Shown here piece by piece: positions 11,311 through 24,120 of a stretch of DNA of 64,000 bases. Every line of letters begins with the position of its first letter. Within the stretch, counting starts at the first letter, position 1. Source of the DNA: Nelumbo lutea (lineage: Eukaryota; Streptophyta; Magnoliopsida; Proteales; Nelumbonaceae); the NCBI GenBank assembly GCA_022828595.1, contig JAKGHH010000001.1, positions 212,301,848 to 212,365,847 on the forward strand, read 5' to 3'. A program made the position numbers and the translations under genes. The notes under the pieces are model-generated. The model worked only from the letters and a program-made list of their open reading frames with translations, was not told where the DNA came from and did not search any database.

Positions 11311-11820
11311 ATTATTTGCCTGATCTCTCGAAATAAACTGTATTTCTAATTTACAACAAAGGGAAAATGATAAGATTTGCAGTTTATTTTCACATTTCCT
11401 TTATTCTATCTGCAACTGAGGAAAATCACTTAGACGCTCAGTCACAGTTCCTCTTTCATGATCTGAAACAAATCTACACATGGGCATGGATACGTGAACA
11501 CCTGAAAGGCCGAAACTCTTCATTTCACTCCTTGTGTTCAATCTCCATGCCTTTGTACAACATTGCTGTTGTTCAATACTTCCTTTCGACATCACAACTT
11601 GGGAGACAAAGAAAAGCTTGACCAACGGAGTCTCCCATAATGTGTTTCAACCTTCTTGGCTTTTGAGTCTGCTCTGGGCTGTTATATTTGCCTTAATTTT
11701 CCTTTTTGTAAATGTCTTATCATAACAAATTAAAGAGAAAATACAACCTAAGAAACCTATACATAGATTTCCCTTCTTGAAAAGAAAATGGAAGAGCTCA
11801 AACCTTCATTGAAGAAGAAA
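11311..11820. other. Centre of the inverted duplication
   Basis: Spacer between the arms, AT-rich. Small open frames overlap on both strands without codon support. No gene is seen. If transcription starts in both arms, this spacer and the inner arms form a shared bidirectional upstream region about 2.7 kb long. Confidence 0.45.
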
Positions 11821-12290
11821 GGGTTTTTTTTTTTATCATTTTTAATTTATTTTAGTATTTAAAAATAAAAAAGTAAAAGAAACATAAGTTTCCTAAGATC
11901 CGTTAATTAATTTTTGCACATGTAAAAGTTAAACCCTGCAATATTGAGGTGGCACATTATGACAGGATGTGGAGAAAAAATGTGCAGGTCAATTGTGTAG
12001 GAGATCTGGACTCAGTCCACCCCTACAAATCAAAGTTTCACTACAGGGTTGCGAAATGTTGCTGAAAGTTTTTTGCTGGAAAGTTATGAATTCTCTTCGG
12101 ATCTCCCGTGGGATCGTAGGTATATTTGTGTAGCGTAATGGATAGTTAGGGCAGGACCCTTCTTCGTTAGGCTGTATCTCTCTCTGACTCCATAAAAATA
12201 ATGTGAATTGGACACTTGGGCCAAGAGGGGTAGACTACGCTGCAGATCAACTCTGATCGTATGCCTCCTACCTAAAAATAGGTCTAGACG

Positions 12291-12416
12291 GGAATCAAAA
12301 TCAATTGAAAATTTGAAATGGATTTTTATTTCCAAGAAAAGGAGAGGGAATGCCATTTTCTCAAATGGGGGAGGAAAATGCCATTCCACCAAAAATGAAA
12401 ATGGAATTTTGATTCC
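12291..12416. mobile_element. Small MITE-like element
   Basis: A 126-base unit with perfect 11-base terminal inverted repeats (GGAATCAAAAT at the left, its complement at the right). It sits in the right arm of the inverted duplication and has no counterpart in the left arm, so it arrived after the duplication or was lost from one arm. No coding capacity. Confidence 0.55.
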
Positions 12417-13064
12417 ATCCAACCAAATTGTTGGACCATTTCAATTTGGATTTCAAACTCCAACTTCTCACAATTTTTTTTAAGATCCCTCAATTATAAA
12501 TATTCATCCTAACAAAGTTTGACAAGGGTAAAAATGGGATTACAAATGCAAAGCATTCATTAATAAGAGTAATGACTAATGAAAGGGAAAAGGGGGGGGG
12601 TTTAAGTTTGTCAGATAACCCAAGGGATGTTTAAGTAGTCTTTTTCTTCTTCGAATAAAAAACTCGATGTCCGAGTATGTGCCTTCCGAGCGAAATTGTC
12701 CATTTCGGGTTAAGAGAAAAGCAGAAGAAGCCGTTATACTCGTTTGCCAACGTTCCTCTCCATCAACGGTCACATTTCCACCGACTGTCAAGCTCCAAAT
12801 CAGACAGTTGCCCCACATTTCCTTCCCTATTTCTTCTCTTCTCGCCTCTCTCATTCGACATGTCTATCTCCCTTCCTCAGAAATCACTGACCGGAAAATT
12901 CACCTGAAAACATCTTCTTCCACCCATCAATCTATTGTCGGAGAAGCATCTCCTTGATCAAATTCCGAGGCACCACCCCACCCCTATTGCCCACTTGACA
13001 ATCTCTCTTCACAACTACCCAATTATATCAGAAACCCGTTTCAGGATTCAGGCGAATTTCGACA

Positions 13065-13625
13065 ATGGGGTTGGCCATCGACAATGGATCATCTTCCAAC
13101 AGTCAATCACATTACCACACTCACAAGGTCTTCCTTCTCTGCAACTACATCCTCCTGGGAGCAGCTTCAAGTTGTATCTTCCTTACCCTCTCCCTCCGGC
13201 TCATTCCATCTCTATGTGGGTTCTTCTTCATTCTTCTCCACATCTTCACAATAGCAGGGGCGGTCTCTGGCTGCACTGCGGCCTCATCGAGGACCAACCA
13301 ATGGTATGCAGTCCACATGGTGGCGACAGTCCTTACAGCCATATTTCAAGGCGCGGTGTCAGTGCTCATCTTTTCCAAAAGCGGTGACTTCTTGGGGGAA
13401 CTGAAGTCTTACGTTAGGGAAGAAGATGCAGTGGTGATCTTGAGACTGGCAGGTGGGCTCTGCGTGTTGATGTTTTGCTTGGAATGGGTGGTGTTAGCTC
13501 TGGCATTTGCGTTGAGGTATTATGCTTACGTTGAAGGAGATGGTGAAAGAAGTGCTTCGATGCAGAGGAGCGCCAAGATCCATGATGAGGGCATGAATGA
13601 CTGGCCATGGCCCTTCCAAGTTTAA
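13065..13625 (+). CDS. Four-helix membrane protein, copy 2
   Basis: Intronless 186-residue paralogue of the gene at 9810-10370, in the opposite orientation. The same four hydrophobic segments, the KSYVREEDAVV loop and the NDWPWPFQV end are kept. Differences include IENG/IDNG near the start, LVPS/LIPS in helix 2, FSRSGDFWG/FSKSGDFLG, and several in the tail (YSYVEGNGG against YAYVEGDGE). Both frames being intact argues that both copies are or were recently functional. A pyrimidine-rich, plant-type leader (about 12800-13060) precedes the ATG. Confidence 0.85.
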   Translation: MGLAIDNGSSSNSQSHYHTHKVFLLCNYILLGAASSCIFLTLSLRLIPSLCGFFFILLHIFTIAGAVSGCTAASSRTNQWYAVHMVATVLTAIFQGAVSVLIFSKSGDFLGELKSYVREEDAVVILRLAGGLCVLMFCLEWVVLALAFALRYYAYVEGDGERSASMQRSAKIHDEGMNDWPWPFQV

Positions 13626-13833
13626 GACGAACACTCATAGATGTGTTTCTTCGTCACGATCGCATGCCGGGCTACGTTATTATTGTTTCTTTTTCCTGAG
13701 TTTGATTGGTGTAGAAACAGTCGATATTATATTTGTTCAATTTTATTAATTTCTTTCTGTTTTTATTAATTGTAATTGATTACATAATGGGATATGATTT
13801 AGTCCTGAAAGTATTTCTTTTTAGTTTATTATG

Positions 13834-16800
13834 GGAGAATTCTAGAGGGGTTAAACCACTCAGAAATCTACAGAACGTTCTTCTATAATCTAGCCCTTTG
13901 GTTCTCTGTCTCAGTCATTTGACTGCGAAGTTGACGGAATGGGCAGCTCGGTCCCCAAAATCACACGTGCAAAAAGAAGCAAGATCAAAAGGAAGATCAG
14001 AAGAGGTGAATTTGAGTAGGAAGTTGCTATACAAATTATCACGTGAGCAGAGGCAAACTAGAAATTGAGGCACGAGACTCTCAAGTTGTATTTCTTCTGA
14101 TTATGATTATTTAACAAAAATTATAATTTTGGCCATTTATGAGATCTTTGCTGAAATGTGATTTATTTCTATGTCAAAACTCAAAAGAAATTGTTATGCA
14201 TTAGATGTGCATCCGTTTGTTGTAGTGCATTAATTACCATTGTTGTTTCCACCTGAAACGTTTTGAGTTCATCAATGCAAATTGGTGAGAACTACATTAT
14301 TACTTAGTGTTTTGTGCAGACTCAGGCTCTGACTCTCTTGTGCATTTCTTACTATTTAGTTAAGTCATAGAAGGATCATTTTTGATCAAGTAACTTTTTA
14401 CCCTTCTGGTTCTTTCTATGAATTCTTAGAATGAATAAAATGTTCAACTTTTTCCTCCAGTTGTAAATTGTACTAATTGATATAGATAGAGAGAGATAGA
14501 GAGAGAGAGAGAGAGGTTATCTCTCCTCATTTTCTACCCCCTTCCCAATTAGCTGACAAACATCTTATAAGAAACGTATCCTTCCCCTAAAACCTCTCCT
14601 AACACTATTGCCTCACTGCTCGCTTCTAAGAACCTCAAGAGAGGAAAAACTATTCATCTTTGTTGTAATTGCAGAAGTAGTTAGACCTACACTATTATTT
14701 GGGTTTGTTTTTCCACTGCACTCTCACTTTTTATTCTACTACATTCTTAATTGCAGAATCGGCTAGAGAAAATGCAAGTATCTATATCAAACAATGTTTG
14801 TTAAATGTCTTCCTCCTCTCTTGAAAAAAAAAAAAAAAGCCCGGACCTAGACAATATCCATGCTATGTATTTTGAACCATTACATATTCTAAAGCACTTA
14901 GTAGCAGAGGAGAGAGTCATCTTCTTCATTTCTAAGTAATATTTTTAATGTGACCTATTGCACTCGCTTCAGTTTTGCATCTGCTTATAACTATGCACTC
15001 CTACTGATTCAAAATATATACTTGTCTCATTTGCAGTCACTGTAGTGACAAATTTTTGTATCCCGAGAGATGTTACAAAGTTTGCAACACTCTTTCTCAT
15101 ACCCGAATTCTCTCTCATATAAAGTGGAAACCACATCATGTTGCTTCCCGCCAAGCTCTCAAACAAACAATTCCTTGTATCTCCATTCTCTTTAATATAA
15201 AGTGGGGGCTACTTTATGTAGCAATGCAAATATGAAGCAAAAAGTAAACTGGAATTTGCACTCAGCTTATTTTCACCCATGCAAATTTACGGAATCCCCA
15301 TGAATAGGGTCAAACCTTATTCCATCCATGGAATTTACATTTGTTTCAAAAAAGATATTGATCAATTCTGATTCTTTCTTTTTCTATTGATTCTTTTTAT
15401 GATCGAGATGTATGAATCCATGGATCTATGTGTCTATATAGATCTTCATGACTAGCGCAAATGAAATTTGTACTACAAACAAACTTTGGAAAGAACAAGT
15501 ATAAACATATATAGTGCAAAACAATGTAAAACCTTGTATTTGCACTATACATATTTGTACTTGTACTGTTAATTTGAGCTGCTTTTTAAGCTTATATCAG
15601 TGTGGCTGTAAATGGATGAGATTCAGATCTGATTCAGCAGCTGAATTCGATCTAATTATTGAAAACTTGCACCTAAATCTGATCAGATTGTTACAAAAAA
15701 AAATTCAATCAGATTTAAAGACCTCAAATTTGAATTTGAGTCCTAATGAACTCGAATTGGATTTGGACTTAATTTGGCTTCACTTTAATATTTTTAAATG
15801 CAAAAAATTATTTTTAAATTCATATATAATATTATATAAAAATGTTTATACCTTTGAACATAATTGTATAAATTTATATATTAAAACCAATACATATTGT
15901 AATATAATCATATTCGGATTTTATTTGGATGGATAGAGTCAAATTTGAATCCTATATAATTATAATCGGATGCATATTACAAAATCCAAATCCAATCCTA
16001 TTATATGAACATACCATCTGAATCTAAGATAATTGAATTGAATGTCAGAACAGGTGGTAGAATTTCAGATATCATTGACAGGCTATATAACACATATTTG
16101 AACTAATATGTGTTAGTGTCAAAACTAATATTTTATAGATATAAGGTCTGGGCACATCTTAGTAAAATTAATTTAGGAATTAGCTTGAGTCAAAAATTTA
16201 ATTTTTGTTTTTAGTTTCCTGTGTAGCTCAGATTTAAGTAATTGCAAATGGGAACTGGATACATTTTAAAAGAATGATAATGTTGTCTTTGCTTTCTTCA
16301 TCTCTTCCACTTTTGATGTTTATAATTGTGCCTTTTAGCACTTGATGGTCCATGTTGTTGTTGTCATAGAACCAAGTATATAGTTGGTACAATTAATTAT
16401 CTGGTGGAGGTGCATGTGAGCTTCAATTTATAAATGAATTGGATCTTGATGAGGTAGTTGATTGTATGTAGGGTCACTCTTTGCCCTGGTCTCATGGTCC
16501 ATCACTATGTAACAAGAATTTCCCCCCCTAGATGAAGTTCATTTTCTGTTGTAAAATCGGAGAAAAGGGGGAAAATAATATTAGTAAGTTTACATCCAAA
16601 ACATGCTAAATTGGACCTGCTGACCACAAGCACAACATATTGTTGATCATGTTCACTCAGTTCCATATTTGAAGTATTGGTGATATATAGGTAGTGTTTG
16701 GAACCATTGCCTTTTTTTAAGAGGTGTTTTTTTGAGAAAATGGTGTTGCATTGGCAAATTCATCTGGCGCACCAACTGGGCTACCCTCGTTAGGTGAGTG

Positions 16801-17090
16801 GGTGAATGTGATTAGTAAATATGTTTGTGGTCAGCAGATCCGAACTGACTACTGAGTGAGTTAGGCCGGGGTCAAGGTCAATGTAGGCCCAACCCTAAGA
16901 CTTGGGCCTAAGGCCCGAGCCCGGACTAAGCCCGATCTGACCAACTCTTTTCCATTCTCTGGTCAGAGAGCTCCGTTGCATCCTCCCGTTGCGAACTTGC
17001 GAGGATAATAGACGGTGAACCGAGAGAAGGAAACCCTTTTTCCATTCTCAGAGCTCTGAACAATTATACTCACTGGTTATCCTGACTCTC
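13834..17090. other. Intergenic region, no gene
   Basis: AT-rich DNA. It holds a GA microsatellite (about 14483-14515) followed by a pyrimidine-rich stretch. At about 15600-16030 is a degenerate repeat of the type rich in GGATTCAGATCTGAT-like words, probably a non-autonomous plant repeat; a 140-codon frame inside it is not convincing. A promoter for the gene at 17137 is expected in the last few hundred bases, where AAGGAAACCC and CTCTCTTGC leaders occur. Confidence 0.4.
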
Positions 17091-17136
17091 TCTTGCATTG
17101 AAGCAGGGGAAGTGGTTAGCTCTCAAGAAACAATCA

Positions 17137-20100
17137 ATGGTTCAGTTGTTCCTAACCGAACCCTTCGAGACTGAAAATGGAGACGCTGATGCCTTCAGAG
17201 ACAAATTAGATCTTCTGAAGAAGTTGGAATCCGTTCTATGGTCACTTATCACGTCTGGAATTCGATCCGAGGCTCGCATGTGGCTCTGCAACACCATATC
17301 GTGCATTAATCCCATCTCTCCCCGTCATCAGCGCCAACTATTTATGAAACTGTTGAGTTCTAGGCCTCCAAAACGAGCCCTAGCTTCTCAACTCATCCAG
17401 GTGATCTTCGAGAAGAGGCCTCATAAAGCTGCGGACATCATAGCCAAGAAAAGCTACATCCTTGAGAAGTTCTTCCAAGGCAGGTTGCTTTTACCCTTCA
17501 TGTATTATGTTCTTCTGTCAATATATTCTCTTTTCTGTAATCATATAGTCTGCTTTATGTCGTAATATTGTTTCATTTGGGAAATGGCAATTGCAATTCT
17601 GCATTTGTATCTTTAGTGTATGCATTCTTTCAATTTTGTACTACAGCTATCTGCTTTTCTTTCTAATGCTCAAATTATATTTTTCGGTCTTCAGAGAACT
17701 GAACCTGCCATTAAGTTTTGTTAATGAATGGAAAAGCAGTTCATATGATTAATGTACTGGGTTGGGTGGTGTACCTTTGATTTGAATATAGACAGGTTAT
17801 GTCAATGGGTTATGGGCTTCTTTTCCTAGATTATTTTCCATTTCTTTCTCTTCTTGACCACCTAAATTGAAAGCAGTGGATGGAATTGTTAGGATAGCAT
17901 ATCCATTTTTCTATGATTTCTTAGTCTTAACCTATCAAATGCCGAATTCAAGTGCCATAAATGTGCACCATATGTAACAATGTGCAGTTAGAAAACTGAT
18001 TTTGTATACGTTTGGTTCCGTGGGCGTTTATTGAAAAATGCTGCCACATCAGCACCATATAGGTGTTGGTATTTATTGCATATGAAACCACCGTTTGGTT
18101 TCACCATTTATCAAATAAACACTAGAAAACTGAAACGTTTTGATTTATGTGCATGGGGTATTTGGGGAAATGTCAAATTCATGTTTCACCCAATGCCTGG
18201 GCATTTCTTGAAATGAAATGCTGATGTGGTGATTCAGACGCCCGTAAAACGTCCAACCAAATAGAAAAAGCAAAAAACATTTAAAGTAGTGTTTTTCAGA
18301 TAAACGTTTATCTGAAAATCGCCTCTCAGGAAACGCTCATAGAACCAAACATACGCTTTATGATGTACACATTAGGCAGTGGATGCCTTAGTTTCTGCTT
18401 TCTACTCTGATTATTGTATTATTTAGCAACTGTTAGTTAGGTTTCTTACATTGGACACAATTACTTCCACTGAGTCCTTGGGTATGCCCTTAGCTCCTTA
18501 CCCATACCGGGACTGGGCTCCCTTATTCCAGACTTGAGCCATATCTAAATTCTTTTGGAACTTAGAGCTTTATTTGGTCATGTAGTGATGTAGATATGGT
18601 TTGATTGCATTAGATGGACCCCACATTTTTACATCATTACTTTAAATTATGCAGGAAATTCAAAGCGTATATTGCAGTTTTTTGATGTTTTTTTCACTGG
18701 TGGTGAATTTGAGCACGGAAAAGGTTCCAGGGCATTGTCCCAGTTTGCTTTTGTGAATCGGGATATTTGCTGGGAGGAGCTTGAGTGGAAAGGAAAACAT
18801 GGACAATCACCTGCAATGGTTGCTACAAAGCCTCATTATTTTCTTGATTTGGATGTCCAACGAACAGTTGAAAATTTCCTGGAAAATGTGCCTGAATTTT
18901 GGTCATCTAATGAGCTTGCTGAATCATTGAAAGGGGGTGAAATTTTTCTCATAGATACCAAGTTCTTTGTGGATCATTTTGTCAGTTTAATGTACGAAGA
19001 GGATTCCAAAGAAGTATGGGAAGTCATAAATGTGTTCTTGGAAGAAGAGACATTTTCTGATCTCTGTCACCACTTTCTCATTATCCTTGACGAGCAAGAC
19101 CTCTTTGCTTTCTTGAACATGATTTGTGGGTTGCTTCCTTCAAGAATGGACCCCAAGGATCTTGTTCACCCTTCTTGTTGGCTTGAGATTATATTGTCTT
19201 CGTGTAATGGTCGTGCATCAATCGATGAGTTACTCCTACTAAATGCAATTATTAGTCAAGGCCGACAACTTCTAAGACTCATACGTGATGAGGATGATGA
19301 AGAGCAAAAAGGAAAAATCAAGGATCTTGTTTTTGAGATAAGTACAAGTTTGGGCATGACCAATTTTTGGGCCCCACTCATGGAAGAACAATTGAGCATG
19401 AAGACAAAAGAAATGATAAAATGGCTTGGGCTTATATCTTGGGTTCTTCACTACAGATTATCAGAAGAATGTGAGACTACTAAATCATGGGAAACACTAT
19501 TCATTGAGAATGGAATAAGCTTTCGTATGTCTGAGAAGTATGCCTTGCTACATCCTGAGGGTTTCTCAGATGAAAGTGGGTCTGAATTGGGTGAAAGAGG
19601 TTCTGTTAGATCCAGGCGGAAGAAAAAAGCAAAATCTAGAAAGAAAAAGAGGAGAAGGAGCTATGATCATGTTGGCAGCAGTGATAGTGAGCTGGTGGAT
19701 TTAGATTCTTCACTTGGATGGAGGAGTTTGCAATCTGGGGCTGGAAGTTGGTTTCTTTCTACTGATGATTATTCTTCTGCATGGAGCAGTGTAAGTTTTT
19801 TATACAAACATGCACAAGAAGACATATCTTATATGTTTTTTATTTTTCTTTTTATGTATGCATATCTAGATACTATTTTTTTAGTAATAAATAAAAAAAA
19901 ATTATTAAAGAAAAGAGAAAGCAGAAACAGGTGACATGATGTCACCCCACAAGAACAATAGTCAAGACCCACATCATTACAACTCTTTACCCTCTTTTAA
20001 CTACAGGAATTCTTTTCCCAAAAAGTACAAAGACAAAGAACAAACTTACAGGTCATACCAAAATATAACCCAGCATAACCCTTTAATAGCCCCAATCTGT

Positions 20101-23100
20101 TGGAACCTAGCAGGTTTTCACCAGTCAGACCTCCCCTTTATAACTTTTTTTGTTCAACGGATACCTTGATTCCAACTCCCAATACAACATCCCTGTCATT
20201 TCTAGGTGTTCAACTTTCTTTTATATGCACCTGTGTATGTATTGTACATCTTATTCAACTTTTTTTTCTTTTCATATTTCTTAATATTCTTTGATATTCT
20301 ATTAAATACAGACACTAACACCTTATTACAATCTGCTGTTTTATTTTTCATGTATCTTACATGCTATGGCACTTTCTTACAACAACAAAAAAACATGTAA
20401 CTTGATTATTCATTTGGAAAACTCATGCACATATTGTATTTAAAGCTTTGGTGATTCCAAGACACTTTCTAGAGCATACAGGCTTTCCATATTAAAAATT
20501 ATATATAAATGCATACGTATTTCATACTTACTTGCATGCCTTTAAATGACCACCTCTATCAATAATTATTAGAGTAAATACAAACTACATAGAAAATCTA
20601 GTTGCACTTACCTACTGCTATGGTTGAGTGTGCTGACTTGATCAAAACAGGTTGTTGCATTTTTCCAAGGATTTGGAGTAATATGGAGAAGAACAGGTGC
20701 CAAAAGGAGAATCTAGGGTGTCAAGATGAAAATAGGAAAGAAAAGGCAGAGATGGACAGGCAAGAGGTGTCATTGATTTGCTTGGCAACAGTTCTGAAGG
20801 TGGCATTGAGAGGGAATAAGGAAAACTGGGAGAAAAAGATGGTGGTGTCTTCTAAAAAGAAGGTAGATGACTGGAAGGAATTATTAGAAGCAGTAATGGG
20901 GACAAGTTCAGACTAATGAATTGGCTATCCTAATGCCATTTGAGGAGAACAAAGCAGCATGTGTTCAAAAAAATCACAGCTGCCTGTGGAGTGCATGCAG
21001 AAGGAACAAGAGAACAAAATGAGGTTAAAGTTTTGTTGGAGAGGAATTTTGAACAAGAGGAAATAAAAGAGGTTGTGTTTTCTATGGACAAATGTAAAGC
21101 ACCTGGGCCGGATGGGTTCACAATGGCCTTTTACCAAGATTGTTGGATATATTAAAAGAGGACTTGCAAGAAGCTTTCAATGAATTCTCTGGGAGAGGAA
21201 TAATAAATCCATATTTGAATTCAACTTTCATTACTCTGGTGCCTAAAAAATTCGATGCTTTACATCCTAGAGATTTTAGACCCATTAGCTTGGTGAATAG
21301 CTTATATAAAATAATAGCTAAGGTTCTGTTTCCAAGGATTAGAGTTGCTCTCCCAAATATTATTTGACTAAATCAAGGGGCCTCTGTGAAGAATGGACAA
21401 GTCATTGATCAAATTCTAATTGCAAGTGACAGTGTGGAGGAGTTGAAAAGGGAAAGAAAAAAAGGTTTTTTATTTAAGTTAGATTTGGAAAAAGCTTATG
21501 ATATGGTGGGTTGGTCCTTTTTGTTGGAAGTGATGAGAAGTTTTGGATTTGGGGAGGGATGGTGTAAGTGGATAATGGGGTGAATTCGGACTTGTCATCA
21601 TTCTATATTTGTGAATGGAATTGTGGTGGATTTCTTTTTGGCTTTGAGAGGAATTAGATAAGGGACCCTCTCTCACCTTTGCTCTTCACTCTAATCGCTG
21701 AGATCCTTGGGAAAATAATTTCTAGGGAAGATTCATTGGGATTGGTGAGGGGACGAAAAGTTGGGCAAGATGGGGTATCAATCACACATTTGCAGCTTGT
21801 TGATGATATGATTTTATTCTATGAAGCAGGAGATGGAATGTGGATTAGGAATCCGAAATTAACTGTGAAATGGGGGCCTAAGTCTAGAAGGGTACTCATT
21901 GCTAAACCCTAATCCTTGAGAAGTGGAAACCCTAATTGTATCTAAAATACCTCTCTTGACACCTCAGACTTTACAGCCTCAAAGTGTGCTAGACACCCAA
22001 CTCTAGAGAGCTCAATGTTGGAAGCAATTTAGGCTATCAATAGGCCTTCACTAGAGCAATTTGGTAAAGATGAGGGGAGCAGTGCGATTTCTACTAATGA
22101 GCATTATTGCAGTTGGATCTTACATATTTGAAGACTTCTTTAATATGATTTTTTGTTTGGAATGTACACACATTTAAGAAGGTACAATTTAACTTAATTT
22201 AGGCTGACAAAAAAGGTACAATTTAACTTAGAAAATAAAAATAACAAGAATACATAAGAGATTGTGGGAATATTGGTTAAAGAATTGCTATTATCTTCTT
22301 TGTTTTTAAAACAACAGCTTGGGCATGTTGATAAAATTGTATGTCTATCACTCAGCCAACTAGATGCAACAAGAAATTCTTAAGCCTCCTAGCCACAAAT
22401 CAAAGAGTTGATTGACCAACTGACTATTCATCCTGAAGGAACATGATGGCCACGAGGAAATATGATCTTGCATTCATTTTCTTTTAGAGTAGGTGAGAGA
22501 TGTTTAATTTTGCAGAAGCCACTTCCCAAGAGGCGACTCTAGGTGGAACAATACATGGTGTTTTCTCATTTGGAAGCACTAGCTATAGGTGTCTAATAAG
22601 GTATTTCAGAGCGTTGCCTTATTTTAGATAGGTGACAAATTCTAGGGAAGATGATTGATGCAGGCACGAAAGCAGAGAAGGGAAGCCTTGGAAAAGCCGA
22701 AAAAGAAATCAAGATGCTTCATATTCTTAAATAATGGAAATTCTGTAATTTTGCGTTATTTGGGCTTTAGTATTTTCAGTTAGTGTCTAAGGAATTGAGC
22801 TGACTGTCAATTTTCTAGAAATTTACCATTTGTGGTAATTCCCATAATTACTGTCAACTTTCAAATTTACCATTTTGGTAATTGCCATAATTACTGTTCA
22901 TAGTGTAATCATGATTTACCCTCTTTAGCAATTCCTGTTGTCTTTACAATAAGTTAATTCTAGTAGCATTAGGAAGGTACCATTAAAGTTATTTTAGGAA
23001 TTAGTCTTTATTTTAGTGTTCCTATGAGTTACTTAATGAGTTGCCTTAGTTTTAAAGTAGTCAGAAAGTTTGAATTTATTTTGGGTCAGTTCCCTAGTTG

Positions 23101-23601
23101 AAATTGGTGTCAATCCGAGCTGTCATGTTTTATCTATATGGAGTCATTGTAATTGGAATTTAGGAGTTGATTTAATGGAACTTCGTATCTAATAACTTTC
23201 AGATCACAGATCCTTAATTTCTCTCTTCTTCCCACCATATTCACCCAACTAGGACTTTTCTCCTATAAATGTCATGTACTCGTATATCAATGATGCACAG
23301 ATGCCTAAAGGGTGTTATTTCATCAGAGGTCAGACTATAAGTTTATACCATGTTCATTATCCAAAGCTTTACCTAATGAATAGAATAAAGAAATCCAGCC
23401 TGTTGTTGGTTGTTTCATCTAATGCTAGATGACCTGTTATGACGTATCTCATATTTGTTACTCCATTTATTCTTATGAACTGCAGGCTTTTCTGATTCGT
23501 CATGTCATGTTGTGTAGGTGGATTTACCTGAACATTTGGCTAAGCACTGCTTTTCTACATGGATGAAACGTACTTTTTGCAAATTGAATTTGCCAGCTTG
23601 A
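17137..23601 (+). CDS. Conserved plant protein of unknown role, three exons
   Basis: Proposed exons are 17137-17479, 18655-19790 and 23518-23601, giving about 520 residues. Exon 1 starts [20 protein letters not shown] and ends EKFFQ. Joining to exon 2 in phase 1 gives [17 protein letters not shown]. Exon 2 has [34 protein letters not shown] and an acidic-to-basic stretch with a nuclear-signal-like [13 protein letters not shown] near residue 450. It leaves at AGCAGT|GTAAGT. Exon 3 follows TGTGTAG and reads [18 protein letters not shown] to a TGA. Intron 1 appears to use a GC donor (CAAG|GCAGGT), since the nearby GT would break the frame. Mostly helical and soluble by eye. I recognise a conserved plant family but no function. 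Intron 2 (3.7 kb) carries a LINE fossil. Confidence 0.75.
18004..18356. mobile_element. MITE in intron 1 of the host gene
   Basis: A 353-base unit with 26-base imperfect terminal inverted repeats: GTATACGTTTGGTTCCGTGG at the left, and the complement GCGTATGTTTGGTTCTATGA at the right. Subterminal inverted words (GCCACATCAGCA and TGCTGATGTGG) are also present. No coding capacity. The end sequence resembles hAT-like plant MITEs, but I found no clean target duplication. Confidence 0.7.
20940..21912 (+). pseudogene. LINE (L1-type) reverse transcriptase fossil in intron 2
   Basis: Pieces in different frames, in the right order, match a plant L1-type reverse transcriptase. They are [40 protein letters not shown] with [38 protein letters not shown], and [13 protein letters not shown] for the catalytic box (normally FADD). 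Stops at 21365, 21582 and 21659 and several frameshifts show long inactivity. The endonuclease domain and poly-A end were not found; 20602-20920 may be more of the same element. It is in the same orientation as the host gene. Confidence 0.85.
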
Positions 23602-23620
23602 ACTTCTAAATGAATTTTAG

Positions 23621-23782
23621 ATTCCGGATATTCCCATGGTAATGGTAGGAGAGCATATGTACATCTTTGAGTTTGTGATGCGTGCAAGGGAAGATCCAGA
23701 TTCCAACATGGCTGCAGCATACAAATGCCTTTGGGTGTTAACAAATTTGCATGCTGAGAGGGACAGTTCAAGGGCAGGATAA
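23621..23782 (+). other. Possible alternative exon or gene fragment
   Basis: After an AG at 23619-23620 an open 53-codon frame reads IPDIPMVMVGEHMYIFEFVM, then a charged and Ala-rich stretch (REDPDSNMAAAYKCLWVLTN) to a TAA at 23780. The wording looks protein-like rather than random. It begins 20 bases past the proposed stop of the host gene and is in another frame. I do not recognise it. It could be an alternative last exon or a pseudogene piece. Confidence 0.3.
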
Positions 23783-23918
23783 AGTGTGATAAACCATCAT
23801 TTGGCCAGGATACTGTACGACCCAGATATGGATATATTATCTCCAATCAAACTCATTGCACAAAGTGGGTGTCGAGTGGTTCCTCGACCGTCCAGCAAAT
23901 GCTGATACATAGATTTAA

Positions 23919-24120
23919 GGCCGTGTTTGGTTTTAAGGGAAAGAAGGGAAGGAAAAAATATAGAAAGGAGGGAAAAAGAGAGAAGGGAAAGGAAGAATGG
24001 AAAAGTTTTCCGGTTTCCCTATCCATTGATTGGTTAATCAATGAAAAAGTAGGGAAAACTAATTTTCCTTTGTTTGATTAGGCAATGAAAGCATATGGGA
24101 AACTTTCCTTATTTTTGTTT
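23919..24120 (+). mobile_element. MITE-like fragment
   Basis: Begins AAGGCCGTGTTTGGTTTTAA and continues with a purine-rich AAGG/GGGA tract. The reverse complement of 27209-27311 starts AAGGTTATGTTTGGTTTAAA and has the same purine-rich follow-on, so both look like one hAT-type MITE family. The right end is unclear. Confidence 0.35.

Larger units (their letters stand above)
9599..13833. repeat. Imperfect inverted duplication with two genes
   Basis: The left arm (about 9599-11310) and right arm (about 11820-13833) are inverted copies. They match in the 3' flanks (TTTTTAGTTTATTA outer ends), the coding regions, the 5' leaders (TTTCAGGATTCAGGCGAAT before both start codons) and the distal upstream DNA (CACATTATGACAGGATG against its complement near 11145). 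The right arm has extra sequence between about 12020 and 12650, including a MITE. The middle 500 bases have no obvious counterpart. The two genes point away from each other. Confidence 0.85.

Noticed and set aside
14479..14515. GA run as a promoter element
   Set aside because: Microsatellite with no gene close downstream; nothing supports a regulatory call.
15514..15936. 140-codon frame
   Set aside because: Lies in a degenerate AT-rich repeat; the Asn/Ile/Leu-rich product has no recognisable family.
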